A stretch of 64,000 nucleotides of DNA from Marinilabiliales bacterium (GCA_003512955.1 DOTG01000033.1:87275-151274); one strand, 5' to 3'. Shown: positions 33,743 through 42,717, counted from the stretch's first letter. Notes: generated from the sequence alone by a model not told the origin. Translations and numbers: made by a program.

Positions 33743-34828
33743 ATGAAAAGAATTATTCTTTTGCTTTCAGCAATGTATTTGACAAGTATGGCTTTTGCCA
33801 ACGAAGAGCCGGTTGCTGAACATCAAGCCCAACAAGAACATCAAGAGGCGGATTTCGATCCCACCGAAGTAATTATGCACCATATTAGTGATGCCCATGA
33901 TTGGCACTTGTTTGATTTAACCGATAAAGAGACGGGCGAAAAGCATGCAGTAAGCATTCCATTACCCGTGATTTTATTTTATAAAGGCCATTTGGATGTG
34001 TTTCTTTCCTCTGCGTTTCATCATGGGGAATCAACTGTGCATAAGGAGGAGAGGGAATATGCTTTGTATCACAACAAAATATATGCAGTAACTTCAGAAG
34101 GAATGGTTTTCGATGAGCACGAACATCCCATCAACCCAAAACCCTTAGACTTTTCAATTACCAAGAATGTAGCTTCCTTACTTTTCTCAGCCCTGTTTTT
34201 GCTTTTAATTTTCATTCCTATGGCCCGCAAATATAAAAAGGGAAACCTGGTTCCGAGTGGACTGCAGGGATTTTTAGAACCCATTGTCCTTTTCATCAAA
34301 GAGGATATTGCCATCCCAAATATTGGCGAACATAAATTTCACCGGTTTTTGCCTTATTTACTTACCGTATTCTTTTTTATTTGGATAAACAATATGTTGG
34401 GGCTGGTCCCTTTTTTCCCCGGTGGAGCAAACTTAACCGGGAACATTGCGGTAACCATGACTTTGGCGGTTTTTACCCTAATCATCACCAATACCAGCGG
34501 CAGTAAAACCTATTGGGGGCACGTATTTGCGCCGCCCGTTCCCAAATGGTTGTGGTTTATCATGATTCCCGTTGAAATGATTGGCGTGCTATCCAAACCC
34601 TTTGCTTTGATGATTCGTTTGTTTGCCAACATTACCGCAGGCCACATCATCGTACTGAGTTTGGTTTCATTAATATTTATTTTTAAAACAGTCTGGATTT
34701 CTCCGGCTTCCATCGTTTTTGTTTTGTTTATGGATGTGTTGGAGTTGCTTGTAGCAATTTTACAGGCCTATATTTTTACATTATTATCTGCGTTATTTAT
34801 TGGTTTAGCAGTTCACGAACATCATTAA
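33743..34828 (+). CDS. atpB: ATP synthase Fo subunit a
   Basis: A 361-residue subunit a, much longer than the E. coli protein. A signal peptide (MKRIILLLSAMYLTSMAFA) and a histidine/acid-rich soluble domain of about 115 residues precede the membrane part, as in other Bacteroidetes. The essential proton-path arginine is about residue 292 in ALMIRLFANITAGH. The ATG at 33743 was chosen over TTG 33734, as it gives a clean signal peptide. The 139-nt gap upstream may hold an additional atp promoter, though only a weak element was seen. Confidence 0.95.
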   Translation: MKRIILLLSAMYLTSMAFANEEPVAEHQAQQEHQEADFDPTEVIMHHISDAHDWHLFDLTDKETGEKHAVSIPLPVILFYKGHLDVFLSSAFHHGESTVHKEEREYALYHNKIYAVTSEGMVFDEHEHPINPKPLDFSITKNVASLLFSALFLLLIFIPMARKYKKGNLVPSGLQGFLEPIVLFIKEDIAIPNIGEHKFHRFLPYLLTVFFFIWINNMLGLVPFFPGGANLTGNIAVTMTLAVFTLIITNTSGSKTYWGHVFAPPVPKWLWFIMIPVEMIGVLSKPFALMIRLFANITAGHIIVLSLVSLIFIFKTVWISPASIVFVLFMDVLELLVAILQAYIFTLLSALFIGLAVHEHH

Positions 34829-34854
34829 TAATTGTCTAATTAAATTAATAAATT

Positions 34855-35067
34855 ATGACTGGAATTTCAATTGCTGCAATAGGTGCAGGTTTAGCAGTTA
34901 TCGGTGCCGGGTTAGGTATCGGTAGAGTTGGTGGTTCGGCAATGGATGCCATTGCACGTCAACCGGAAGCCTATTCTCAGATACAAACGGCCATGATTAT
35001 TGCTGCAGCTCTTGTTGAAGGGGTTGCTCTTTTTGCTGTGGTTGTATCTTTACTTGTTGCAAAGTAA
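34855..35067 (+). CDS. atpE: ATP synthase Fo subunit c
   Basis: The 70-residue proteolipid forms two helices around the polar loop ARQPEA. The ion-binding carboxylate is Glu55 in AALVEGVALFAVVV. The residues next to it are not the Ser/Thr-rich set of sodium-dependent rings, so proton coupling is more likely. The first helix carries the GxGxGxG-like packing motif (GAGLAVIGAGLGIGRVGG). A strong hairpin with a T tract follows the stop by 10 nt. Confidence 0.96.
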   Translation: MTGISIAAIGAGLAVIGAGLGIGRVGGSAMDAIARQPEAYSQIQTAMIIAAALVEGVALFAVVVSLLVAK

Positions 35068-35077
35068 AAAGCTCGGA

Positions 35078-35110
35078 TTTCCTGCAACGGTTGGTTGCAG
35101 GAAATTTTTT
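35078..35110 (+). terminator. Intra-operon terminator/attenuator after atpE
   Basis: TTTCCTGCAA and TTGCAGGAAA form a 10-bp perfect stem with a 7-nt loop (CGGTTGG), followed by six T. It lies between atpE and atpF, inside the operon. It should end part of the transcripts, or protect their 3' ends, and so favour production of subunit c over the genes downstream. Confidence 0.8.
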
Positions 35111-35142
35111 AAGGTTTATGATTAACTAAAAACAATATACCT

Positions 35143-35637
35143 ATGGATTTAGTAACCCCGGCCATTGGATTGGTCTTTTGGACTGTCCTCATTTTCTTGA
35201 TTCTGTTACTTCTTTTGCGGGCTTTTGCATGGAAACCCATTTTGAATGCCGTGGATGAGCGTAACGAAAGCATCAAGGAAGCCTTAGCCGCAGCCGATAA
35301 AGCTAAAGAAGAAATGATTAAACTTCAGGCAGACAACGATATGGTACTCAAAGAGGCACGGATTGAACGGGATAAAATAATTAAAGAAGCCCGGGAATTA
35401 AAGGAAAAAACCATTTCGGAAGCCAAAGTTCAGGCCAAAACCGAAGCCGATGCGTTGGTGACATCCGCAAAAGCGGCCATTGAAAATGAAAAACGAAACG
35501 CCATTAATGCTATAAAAAACGAAATGGCCAACCTTTCGGTTCAAATAGCTGAAAAAATCCTGGAACAGGAGCTTTCGGACAAAGAAAAACAAAAGAGGTT
35601 GATTGAGGACATGTTAAACAAAACCAACATCAACTAA
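35143..35637 (+). CDS. atpF: ATP synthase Fo subunit b
   Basis: A 164-residue subunit b with one N-terminal membrane helix (VFWTVLIFLILLLLLRAFAW) and then a long charged coiled coil (AADKAKEEMIKLQADNDMVL onward) forming the peripheral stalk. Length and layout match the family. It follows the intra-operon hairpin by 32 nt and precedes atpH by 7 nt. Confidence 0.95.
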   Translation: MDLVTPAIGLVFWTVLIFLILLLLLRAFAWKPILNAVDERNESIKEALAAADKAKEEMIKLQADNDMVLKEARIERDKIIKEARELKEKTISEAKVQAKTEADALVTSAKAAIENEKRNAINAIKNEMANLSVQIAEKILEQELSDKEKQKRLIEDMLNKTNIN

Positions 35638-35644
35638 CAATCCC

Positions 35645-36187
35645 ATGAATCAAAGTAAAATTTCGGTACGATACGCCAAGGCCCTTTTTGAATTGGCTCA
35701 GGATAAAAACAGTTTATCTGCCATAAAGCAAGATATGCAATGGGTGGAAGAGGTTTGCCAGCAACCGGACTTTAATCTTTTGCTTGAGAGCCCGGTGATT
35801 AAAGCCTCCCAAAAAACAGCATTGATGCAGAAATTCTTTCAGGGCAAAGTAAACGAATGGACGTTGAGGTTTTTAATAATGGTGGTTGAAAACCGCCGGG
35901 AGCAATACCTGCAGAATATTGCACGGGATTTTATCCAGAACTATCGCGATTTTACGGGTATTAAAGCGGCAAAAGTTACTACGGCAGCCCCTATTGACGG
36001 GCAAACCAAAAAACTTATCGACCAATTGGTAAAAAAGATTTTTAACGCCCAGGTGGAATTAGTTTCAGAAGAAAACCCGAAACTCAAAGGGGGATTTATT
36101 CTTCGGGTGGGCGATCAGCAGATTGATGCCAGCATCAACACCAAACTGAAAAAGATTAAACGGAAATTTATTGATACAACGATTTAA
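35645..36187 (+). CDS. atpH: ATP synthase F1 subunit delta
   Basis: The 180-residue protein has the delta/OSCP N-terminal domain (ISVRYAKALFELAQDKNSL) and C-terminal KLKGGFILRVGDQQIDASI, the conserved closing motif. It connects the stator b subunits to the top of F1. The spacing of 7 nt to atpF and 29 nt to atpA fits one transcript. Confidence 0.95.
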   Translation: MNQSKISVRYAKALFELAQDKNSLSAIKQDMQWVEEVCQQPDFNLLLESPVIKASQKTALMQKFFQGKVNEWTLRFLIMVVENRREQYLQNIARDFIQNYRDFTGIKAAKVTTAAPIDGQTKKLIDQLVKKIFNAQVELVSEENPKLKGGFILRVGDQQIDASINTKLKKIKRKFIDTTI

Positions 36188-36216
36188 AAAAACATAGAAA
36201 CAAACAATTTAAAGAT

Positions 36217-37818
36217 ATGGCAAACATTAAACCTTCTGAAATTTCCTCCATCCTGAAGCAACAGCTTGAAGGATTTAAATCAGAAAACGAACTCGAAGAG
36301 GTTGGCACTGTGCTAACGGTGGGTGATGGCATTGCCCGGATTTTTGGTTTATCGAAAGTACAGGCCAACGAATTGATTGAATTTGATAACGGGATTAAAG
36401 GAATTGCCCTGAATTTGGAAGAAGATAATGTGGGAGCCGTAATTCTAGGTCCGTCTGAAGGAATCCGGGAAGGAGATACCGTTAAACGGACTAACCGGAT
36501 TGCCTCCATTAACGTGGGTGAAGGTTTGTTAGGTAGGATTATCAATACCATCGGGGAACCCATTGACGGCAAAGGGCCTATTGGCGGGCGGTTGTTCGAA
36601 ATGCCCCTGGAGCGCAAAGCTCCCGGTGTTATTTACAGGCAACCGGTAAAAGAACCGTTGCAAACAGGATTAAAGCCGATTGATGCCATGACACCCATTG
36701 GCCGTGGCCAGCGCGAGTTAATCATTGGTGACCGCCAAACCGGGAAAACCGCCATTGCCATCGACACCATCATCAATCAAAAAGAGTTTTTTGATGCCGG
36801 GAAAACAGTTTATTGCATTTATGTAGCCATTGGCCAAAAAGGTTCAACCATTGCCAATATCTTTAAAACCTTAGAAAGGCACGGAGCTATGGCCTATACA
36901 GTGATTGTGGCTGCTACTGCTGCCGATCCTGCTGCCATGCAGTTTAATGCTCCTTTTGCCGGAGCCGCCATTGGCGAATTTTTCCGTGATACGGGGCGTC
37001 CTGCATTGGTGGTTTATGACGACTTATCGAAACAAGCCGTTTCGTACCGCGAAGTTTCCTTGTTACTTCGTCGTCCTCCAGGCCGCGAAGCTTATCCCGG
37101 AGATGTATTTTATTTACACAGCCGCCTGCTGGAACGGGCTGCAAAAATTATTGAATCGGACGAAGTGGCCCGCCAAATGAACGATTTACCACCCGTCTTA
37201 CGTGATGCAAAAGACGATCAAGGAAACCCAATTGTAAAAGGCGGGGGATCATTAACAGCATTGCCAATTATTGAAACACAAGCAGGAGACGTATCCGCGT
37301 ATATTCCTACCAACGTAATTTCAATTACCGACGGTCAGATATTTTTGGAATCGGACTTGTTTAATGCCGGGGTTCGTCCCGCGATTAACGTTGGTATTTC
37401 CGTATCAAGGGTAGGAGGAAACGCCCAGATAAAATCAATGAAAAAAATTGCAGGAACCCTCAAAATTGACCAGGCCCAGTTCCGTGAATTGGAAGCGTTT
37501 TCAAAATTTGGTTCCGATTTGGATGCCGCCACGATGTCGATTCTTGATAAAGGCCGGAAAAACGTTGAAATCCTTAAGCAGGGACAATACGATCCCATGC
37601 CTGTGGAAAAGCAAATCGCCATTATCTATTGTGGAGTAAAAGGGTTGCTGTCATCAGTTCCTGTTGCTAAGGTTAAGGAATTTGAAGTGGAATTTTTGGA
37701 ACGGCTGCAAATGAAGCACACAGAGGTCCTTCAAACTTTAAAAGCAGGGAATCTTACCGAGGATGTTGAAAAAACCATTCAGGATGTAGTAAAAGAACTA
37801 TCGGTAAAATATCATTAA
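36217..37818 (+). CDS. atpA: ATP synthase F1 subunit alpha
   Basis: The 533-residue subunit has the non-catalytic nucleotide site GDRQTGKTAIAIDTI, the alpha signature AYPGDVFYLHSRLLERAA, and the arginine finger region ISVSRVGGNAQIK. It contains a slightly longer loop near residues 195-205 than E. coli alpha. It forms the alpha3beta3 hexamer with AtpD, which is encoded more than 2.8 kb further on beyond two unrelated genes. Confidence 0.98.
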   Translation: MANIKPSEISSILKQQLEGFKSENELEEVGTVLTVGDGIARIFGLSKVQANELIEFDNGIKGIALNLEEDNVGAVILGPSEGIREGDTVKRTNRIASINVGEGLLGRIINTIGEPIDGKGPIGGRLFEMPLERKAPGVIYRQPVKEPLQTGLKPIDAMTPIGRGQRELIIGDRQTGKTAIAIDTIINQKEFFDAGKTVYCIYVAIGQKGSTIANIFKTLERHGAMAYTVIVAATAADPAAMQFNAPFAGAAIGEFFRDTGRPALVVYDDLSKQAVSYREVSLLLRRPPGREAYPGDVFYLHSRLLERAAKIIESDEVARQMNDLPPVLRDAKDDQGNPIVKGGGSLTALPIIETQAGDVSAYIPTNVISITDGQIFLESDLFNAGVRPAINVGISVSRVGGNAQIKSMKKIAGTLKIDQAQFRELEAFSKFGSDLDAATMSILDKGRKNVEILKQGQYDPMPVEKQIAIIYCGVKGLLSSVPVAKVKEFEVEFLERLQMKHTEVLQTLKAGNLTEDVEKTIQDVVKELSVKYH

Positions 37819-37861
37819 TAGTGGTTTTTGGAAACAGAAATCTAGGATTAATTAAAAACGT

Positions 37862-38737
37862 ATGGCTAATTTAAAGGAAATCAGAACCCGGATGAATTCC
37901 GTGAAGACCACCCGCCAGGTGACCAGTGCCATGAAGATGGTATCGGCCTCAAAGCTGCGTAGGGCTCAGGAAGCAATCATCCGTATCAGACCTTATGCCA
38001 ATAAATTATCGGAGCTTCTGGGTAATTTGAACGAAAGCCTTAAAAACATTGAAGATAACCCATACGCCGCAGAACGTGGTTATGCAAAAATTCTGATTGT
38101 TGCTATTAATTCAAACCGGGGTTTATGTGGGGCATTCAATTCAAATGTTAACCGCAGGGTATTTCAGATGCTCAAGGAAGATTTTCAGGAACAGGTTCAA
38201 AAAAATGATGTTCATATCATGGCAATTGGAAAAAACACGTTTGACTTTTTCCGTCGGCGTGGCTTAAACGTATCGAACCACAACCACTTATATGAACATT
38301 TGAACTTTGAGCATGTTGCACCGGTGGCCGAAGAAATCATGACGGCTTTTGTTGGAGGAACTTATGACAAGGTCTATCTGGTATTTAATGAGTTTAAAAA
38401 TGCAGCTACCCAATATTTGGTAGTGGACCAGTTTTTACCGATTCTTCCGAAAGAGGAAGATAAAAAAGTTACTCCAACGGATTACATCTTTGAACCAACG
38501 AAAGAGGAGATAATCAAAGATTTAATTCCAAAATCACTTAAGATACAGTTTTACAAAGCATTACTCGATTCAAACGCTGCCGAGCATGGAGCCCGGATGA
38601 CCGCCATGCACAAAGCTACCGACAATGCCACCGATTTGTTACGTAATTTGAATTTGCAATACAATAAAGCCCGTCAGGCCACAATCACCGGAGAAATCCT
38701 GGAGATTGTCAGCGGTGCCGAAGCTTTGAAAGGATAA
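37862..38737 (+). CDS. atpG: ATP synthase F1 subunit gamma
   Basis: The 291-residue central-stalk subunit has the N-terminal MANLKEIRTRMNSVKTTRQV helix and the C-terminal helix SEEIL-like region ending ARQATITGEILEIVSGAEAL, with NSNRGLCGAFN near residue 80. These are diagnostic. It couples rotation of the c ring to catalysis. The next gene, an epimerase, starts 9 nt later. Confidence 0.97.
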   Translation: MANLKEIRTRMNSVKTTRQVTSAMKMVSASKLRRAQEAIIRIRPYANKLSELLGNLNESLKNIEDNPYAAERGYAKILIVAINSNRGLCGAFNSNVNRRVFQMLKEDFQEQVQKNDVHIMAIGKNTFDFFRRRGLNVSNHNHLYEHLNFEHVAPVAEEIMTAFVGGTYDKVYLVFNEFKNAATQYLVVDQFLPILPKEEDKKVTPTDYIFEPTKEEIIKDLIPKSLKIQFYKALLDSNAAEHGARMTAMHKATDNATDLLRNLNLQYNKARQATITGEILEIVSGAEALKG

Positions 38738-38746
38738 CCAGAAAAG

Positions 38747-39715
38747 ATGTCGAAAATATTAGTTACCGGGGGTGCCGGATTTATAGGAAGTGCCATTGCA
38801 GAAAAGTTAATCCTGAACAAGGAAAACTATGTGGTTATTGTGGACAACCTTTCTACGGGCGATGCGGGAAAACTACCCACGTTGCCTAAAGATAACTGGA
38901 GGTTTATTAAATGCGATGTGAACGACTATACCGAAATCGCTCCCATCATGACCTCCTATATGTTCGATTTTGTGTTTCATTTTGCCGCCGTGGTTGGCGT
39001 TCAGCGTACCCAGGAAAATCCGGTAATGGTACTTAAAGATATTGAAGGCATCCGGAACATTTTGTCTCTCTCAAAAAACACCACCGTGCAACGCGTATTT
39101 TTTTCTTCTTCGAGCGAGATTTATGGTGATCCGGTAGAAATCCCTCAAAATGTTTACACTACGCCATTGAATAGCCGATTGCCTTACGCGATTGTAAAAA
39201 ACGTGGGTGAGGCATTTATGCGTTCCTATAACCAGGAATTTGGTCTGGATTATACCATTTTCAGGTTCTTTAATACCTATGGTCCCAAACAAAGTAAAGA
39301 TTTTGTTATCAGTAAGTTTCTTTTAGCCGCGTTGCATGATCAGGATATCACCATTTATGGCGATGGCAAACAAACGCGGACCTTTTGCTATGTAGATGAC
39401 AATGTGGATGCCTGTTTAACTGCTTTTTATCGTAATAAGGTAGTGAACGATGTGATTAATATCGGTGGGAACCGGGAAATTCCTGTTAAAGAATTAGCCG
39501 AGATTATTATCCGTTTGACTCAGTCGAAATCAAAAATCATTCATGTTCCACCATTGAAAGATGGGGATATGATGCGACGCCAACCCGATAATTCCGACAT
39601 GAAGAAATTATTGGGCCGCGATCTTATTAGTGTGGAAGAAGGAATTAAACGGATATTGGAAACAGGATTTTTTGAACAAAAACATTATACTAAATGCGAG
39701 AAATTGAAGAGTTAA
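38747..39715 (+). CDS. NAD-dependent nucleotide-sugar epimerase/dehydratase (extended SDR)
   Basis: The 322-residue protein has the Rossmann start ILVTGGAGFIGSAIAEKL, FFSSSSEIYGDP and the catalytic YxxxK in LPYAIVKN; RFFNTYGP and YGDGKQTRTFCYVDD follow. This combination is typical of UDP-glucose 4-epimerase / UDP-glucuronate decarboxylase-like enzymes. The product sugar cannot be told. It sits between atpG (9 nt) and a prenyl synthase with which it overlaps by 22 nt, so it is cotranscribed with the ATP synthase genes. Confidence 0.9.
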   Translation: MSKILVTGGAGFIGSAIAEKLILNKENYVVIVDNLSTGDAGKLPTLPKDNWRFIKCDVNDYTEIAPIMTSYMFDFVFHFAAVVGVQRTQENPVMVLKDIEGIRNILSLSKNTTVQRVFFSSSSEIYGDPVEIPQNVYTTPLNSRLPYAIVKNVGEAFMRSYNQEFGLDYTIFRFFNTYGPKQSKDFVISKFLLAALHDQDITIYGDGKQTRTFCYVDDNVDACLTAFYRNKVVNDVINIGGNREIPVKELAEIIIRLTQSKSKIIHVPPLKDGDMMRRQPDNSDMKKLLGRDLISVEEGIKRILETGFFEQKHYTKCEKLKS

Positions 39716-40668
39716 GAGAGGTTTTGGAACGTCGGATTCAATCAATTGAATTCAAAAGGCCTCCGGCGGATCTGTACGACCCCATTTCTTACACCCTTCA
39801 AAGCAACGGAAAGAGGATCCGTCCGGTGCTGTTTTTACTTGCATGCCAGATGTTCTCTGAAAAGATTGATGACGCGATAGATCCAGCCATCGGATTTGAG
39901 ATATTCCATAATTTCACCCTTTTGCACGATGATATTATGGACAATGCCTCGGTCCGCAGAGGGATGCCGACGGTTCACGAAAAGTGGAACGTGAATACCG
40001 CTATTCTTTCAGGTGATGCCATGATGGTAGAGGCTTACAAATTTGTGAGCCACACCCCTGGTAAATATCTGGGAGAGGTATTGGCCCTTTTTTCGGAGAC
40101 AGCTTCAGGTGTTTGTGAGGGGCAGATGTTTGACATGCTTTTTGAAAAACAGGAGACGGTTTCTGAGGCAGAATATCTTGAGATGATTAAACTCAAAACC
40201 AGTGTGTTATTAGCCGCAAGTTTAAAAGCCGGAGCTATCATTGGTGGAGCAAACAACAAAAATGCTGAAAAGCTTTACCTTTTTGGGTTGCATCTCGGGC
40301 TAGCCTTTCAGTTAAAAGACGATTGGTTGGATGTGTTCGGAGATCCTGCGGTTTTTGGAAAAAAACCCGGGGGAGATATAGTTGAAAACAAAAAGACTTT
40401 TTTGCTAATTAAAGCACTTGAAAAAGCGCAGGGTGCCGATAAAATGGAACTTGAATTCTGGCTGAAACAAAAGGAATTTGATCGGGAAACGAAAGTAGTC
40501 GCTGTAACAAATCTTTATCGAAAACTTGAAGTGGATAAATTGACAGACAGGAAAGCAGAAGAACATTTTAATGAGGCATTTAAACAGTTAAAAGAAATTG
40601 ATATAGAAGAATATAAAAAAAGACCCCTGAATGAAATGGGGAAGATTTTGTTGGAAAGAATTAAATAA
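39694..40668 (+). CDS. Polyprenyl (prenyl diphosphate) synthase
   Basis: A 324-residue trans-prenyltransferase with both aspartate-rich motifs: LLHDDIMDNASVRRG (first) and FQLKDDWLDVFGD (second). There is no insertion in the first motif and Phe stands five residues before it, which in known enzymes favours short products such as geranylgeranyl diphosphate. Product length is inferred. It overlaps the epimerase by 22 nt and precedes atpD by 30 nt; pairing with a sugar epimerase may point to envelope glycan or lipid-carrier synthesis. Confidence 0.92.
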   Translation: MREIEELREVLERRIQSIEFKRPPADLYDPISYTLQSNGKRIRPVLFLLACQMFSEKIDDAIDPAIGFEIFHNFTLLHDDIMDNASVRRGMPTVHEKWNVNTAILSGDAMMVEAYKFVSHTPGKYLGEVLALFSETASGVCEGQMFDMLFEKQETVSEAEYLEMIKLKTSVLLAASLKAGAIIGGANNKNAEKLYLFGLHLGLAFQLKDDWLDVFGDPAVFGKKPGGDIVENKKTFLLIKALEKAQGADKMELEFWLKQKEFDRETKVVAVTNLYRKLEVDKLTDRKAEEHFNEAFKQLKEIDIEEYKKRPLNEMGKILLERIK

Positions 40669-40698
40669 CGAATTGAAACATAACATTAAATTTCAGGC

Positions 40699-42213
40699 AT
40701 GATGGCAACAAATGTTGGAAAAATTATTCAGATTATTGGTCCGGTATTGGACGTAAGCTTCGAACAGGAAGGATCTGCGCTTCCGAATATTCTGGATGCA
40801 CTGGAAATTACCAGGAAAGACGGTTCCGTATTGGTTTGTGAAGTAGAACAACATATTGGTGAAAATACAGTCCGGGCAATAGCCATGGAATCCACCGACG
40901 GGTTGCACCGGGGCGTTGAGGTAAAAGCCACCGGCTCACCCATAAAAATGCCCGTGGGAGATCACATCAAAGGAAGGTTGATGAATGTTACCGGAGACAC
41001 CATTGATGGCATTGGCCCATTATCCAAAGAAGGCGGGTATCCCATTCATCGGCTGGCTCCTGAATTTAAGGAATTATCAACCGAAACAGAGGTACTGTTT
41101 ACTGGTATCAAGGTGATTGATTTGATTGAACCTTACGCCAAAGGAGGTAAAATTGGCCTGTTTGGTGGTGCCGGCGTAGGAAAAACAGTATTGATTCAGG
41201 AATTGATCAACAACATTGCCATCGGGTATGCAGGTATTTCAGTGTTTGCCGGAGTTGGTGAACGGACCCGTGAAGGGAACGACTTGCTCCGTGAAATGAT
41301 TGAAGCCGGGATTGTTGATTATGGCGAGGCTTTCAGACACAGTATGGAAAGTGGAGGCTGGGATTTAAGCAAAGTGGATATGAATGCCTTACAGAATTCA
41401 AAACTGAGTATGGTGTTTGGGCAGATGAACGAACCTCCCGGCGCACGGGCACGGGTTGCTTTATCGGGTCTTTCGGTAGCTGAAAGTTACCGCGACGGCG
41501 ATGGTAAAGGCGCAGGTAAAGACATTCTTTTCTTTATCGACAATATTTTCCGTTTTACCCAAGCTGGTTCTGAGGTTTCGGCTTTATTGGGCCGGATGCC
41601 ATCTGCCGTAGGTTATCAACCTACCTTAGCTACAGAAATGGGTAACATGCAGGAACGTATCACCTCTACCAAAACCGGCTCCATTACCTCGGTTCAGGCA
41701 GTGTATGTACCTGCCGATGATCTGACGGATCCTGCTCCAGCCACAACTTTTGCCCACTTGGATGCCACCACTGTTTTAAGCCGTAAAATTGCGGAATTGG
41801 GTATTTACCCTGCGGTCGATCCTTTGGATTCTACTTCGCGGATTCTTTCCGCCGAAATTGTAGGCAAAGCCCATTACCAAACGGCTCAACGGGTTATCAA
41901 TACCTTGCAGCGGTACAAAGAACTTCAGGATATTATCTCCATTTTGGGTATGGACGAGCTTTCAGAAGACGATAAGCTGGTAGTTCACCGGGCCCGGAGA
42001 GTTCAACGGTTTTTATCGCAGCCGTTCCATGTGGCCGAGGCTTTTACCGGCATGAAAGGGGAGTTTGTCCCCATTGAAGAGACCATTAAAGGTTTTAACA
42101 TGATTTTGGATGGCGAAGTGGATCAATATCCTGAAGCAGCATTTAACCTTGTTGGGACTATTGAACAAGCCATTGCTAAAGGTGAAAAACTAATGGCCGC
42201 ATCTAAGAAATAA
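40699..42213 (+). CDS. atpD: ATP synthase F1 subunit beta
   Basis: The 504-residue catalytic subunit contains the P-loop GGAGVGKTVLIQEL, the catalytic GERTREGNDL, the DELSEED-type sequence as MDELSEDD, and ALLGRMPSAVGYQPTLA. It starts MMATNVGKIIQIIGPVLDV; the second Met at 40702 is an equally possible start. It is separated from atpA-G by the epimerase and prenyl synthase genes. Confidence 0.98.
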   Translation: MMATNVGKIIQIIGPVLDVSFEQEGSALPNILDALEITRKDGSVLVCEVEQHIGENTVRAIAMESTDGLHRGVEVKATGSPIKMPVGDHIKGRLMNVTGDTIDGIGPLSKEGGYPIHRLAPEFKELSTETEVLFTGIKVIDLIEPYAKGGKIGLFGGAGVGKTVLIQELINNIAIGYAGISVFAGVGERTREGNDLLREMIEAGIVDYGEAFRHSMESGGWDLSKVDMNALQNSKLSMVFGQMNEPPGARARVALSGLSVAESYRDGDGKGAGKDILFFIDNIFRFTQAGSEVSALLGRMPSAVGYQPTLATEMGNMQERITSTKTGSITSVQAVYVPADDLTDPAPATTFAHLDATTVLSRKIAELGIYPAVDPLDSTSRILSAEIVGKAHYQTAQRVINTLQRYKELQDIISILGMDELSEDDKLVVHRARRVQRFLSQPFHVAEAFTGMKGEFVPIEETIKGFNMILDGEVDQYPEAAFNLVGTIEQAIAKGEKLMAASKK

Positions 42214-42265
42214 TTTTAATTAGAAAATTCAATAACCAGATAAAGAGAATGAAGATTGGGATTAG

Positions 42266-42300
42266 TCTCAAATCTCAAATCTCAAATCTTAAATCTTAAA
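42266..42300. repeat. Five-unit heptad array between atpD and atpC
   Basis: TCTCAAA x3 then TCTTAAA x2, without gaps, ending 3 nt before the atpC ATG. It occupies the place of the atpC ribosome-binding region. It belongs to the same period-7 family as the arrays at 7397, 20942 and 22829. Confidence 0.75.
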
Positions 42301-42303
42301 GGC

Positions 42304-42546
42304 ATGTTTTTAGAAATTGTAACCCCAGATCAAAAGATTTTCTCCGGTGAGGTGAGGCTGGTTAAAGTTCCAGGCAGTAGCGGATCGTTCGAGGTATTAA
42401 AGAACCATGCTCCCATTATTTCAACCCTCCAAAAGGGGATTGTTAAGGTGATAGATTTTGATGATAAGGAACACCTTTTTGAAATTGACAAAGGAGTGAT
42501 TGAGGTTAACAAAAACAAGATCATCCTTTTGGCCGAAAAAGCTTAA
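42304..42546 (+). CDS. atpC: ATP synthase F1 subunit epsilon (short form)
   Basis: The 80-residue protein starts MFLEIVTPDQKIFSGEVRLV and contains the beta-sandwich domain (GSFEVLKNHAPIISTLQKG). It lacks the C-terminal helical hairpin of E. coli epsilon (about 138 residues), as is usual in Bacteroidetes, so inhibition of ATP hydrolysis by that hairpin is not possible. The frame extends back to a TTG at 42256, but that part is the heptad array and is not homologous. Confidence 0.93.
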   Translation: MFLEIVTPDQKIFSGEVRLVKVPGSSGSFEVLKNHAPIISTLQKGIVKVIDFDDKEHLFEIDKGVIEVNKNKIILLAEKA

Positions 42547-42567
42547 TACGGATATTCGTAAAATTTT

Positions 42568-42604
42568 AAAAGCTGTCAGATGTTTATTCACGACAGCTTT
42601 TTTT
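42568..42604 (+). terminator. Terminator of the atp superoperon
   Basis: AAAAGCTGTC pairs with GACAGCTTTT (10 bp) around a 14-nt loop and is followed by further T residues. It lies 22 nt after atpC. Confidence 0.85.
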
Positions 42605-42688
42605 AACTATCTTATAAATAGATTTGATTTAGTTGGCATTATAGAATCCAAGGTTATATATGTAAAATTAAGGAGAGAATTAATTTAT

Positions 42689-42696
42689 TATTTTTG
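42689..42696 (+). promoter_or_regulatory. -7 promoter element of hicB (TATTTTTG)
   Basis: Exact TAnnTTTG match ending 21 nt before the ATG at 42718. It argues against translation from the TTG at 42694, which lies within it. Confidence 0.45.
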
Positions 42697-42717
42697 GTTG
42701 AACAAATATTTGGTAAT

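Noticed and set aside
42256..42303. N-terminal extension of AtpC
   Set aside because: It translates the heptad array and begins at TTG; the epsilon family starts at MFLEIVTP.
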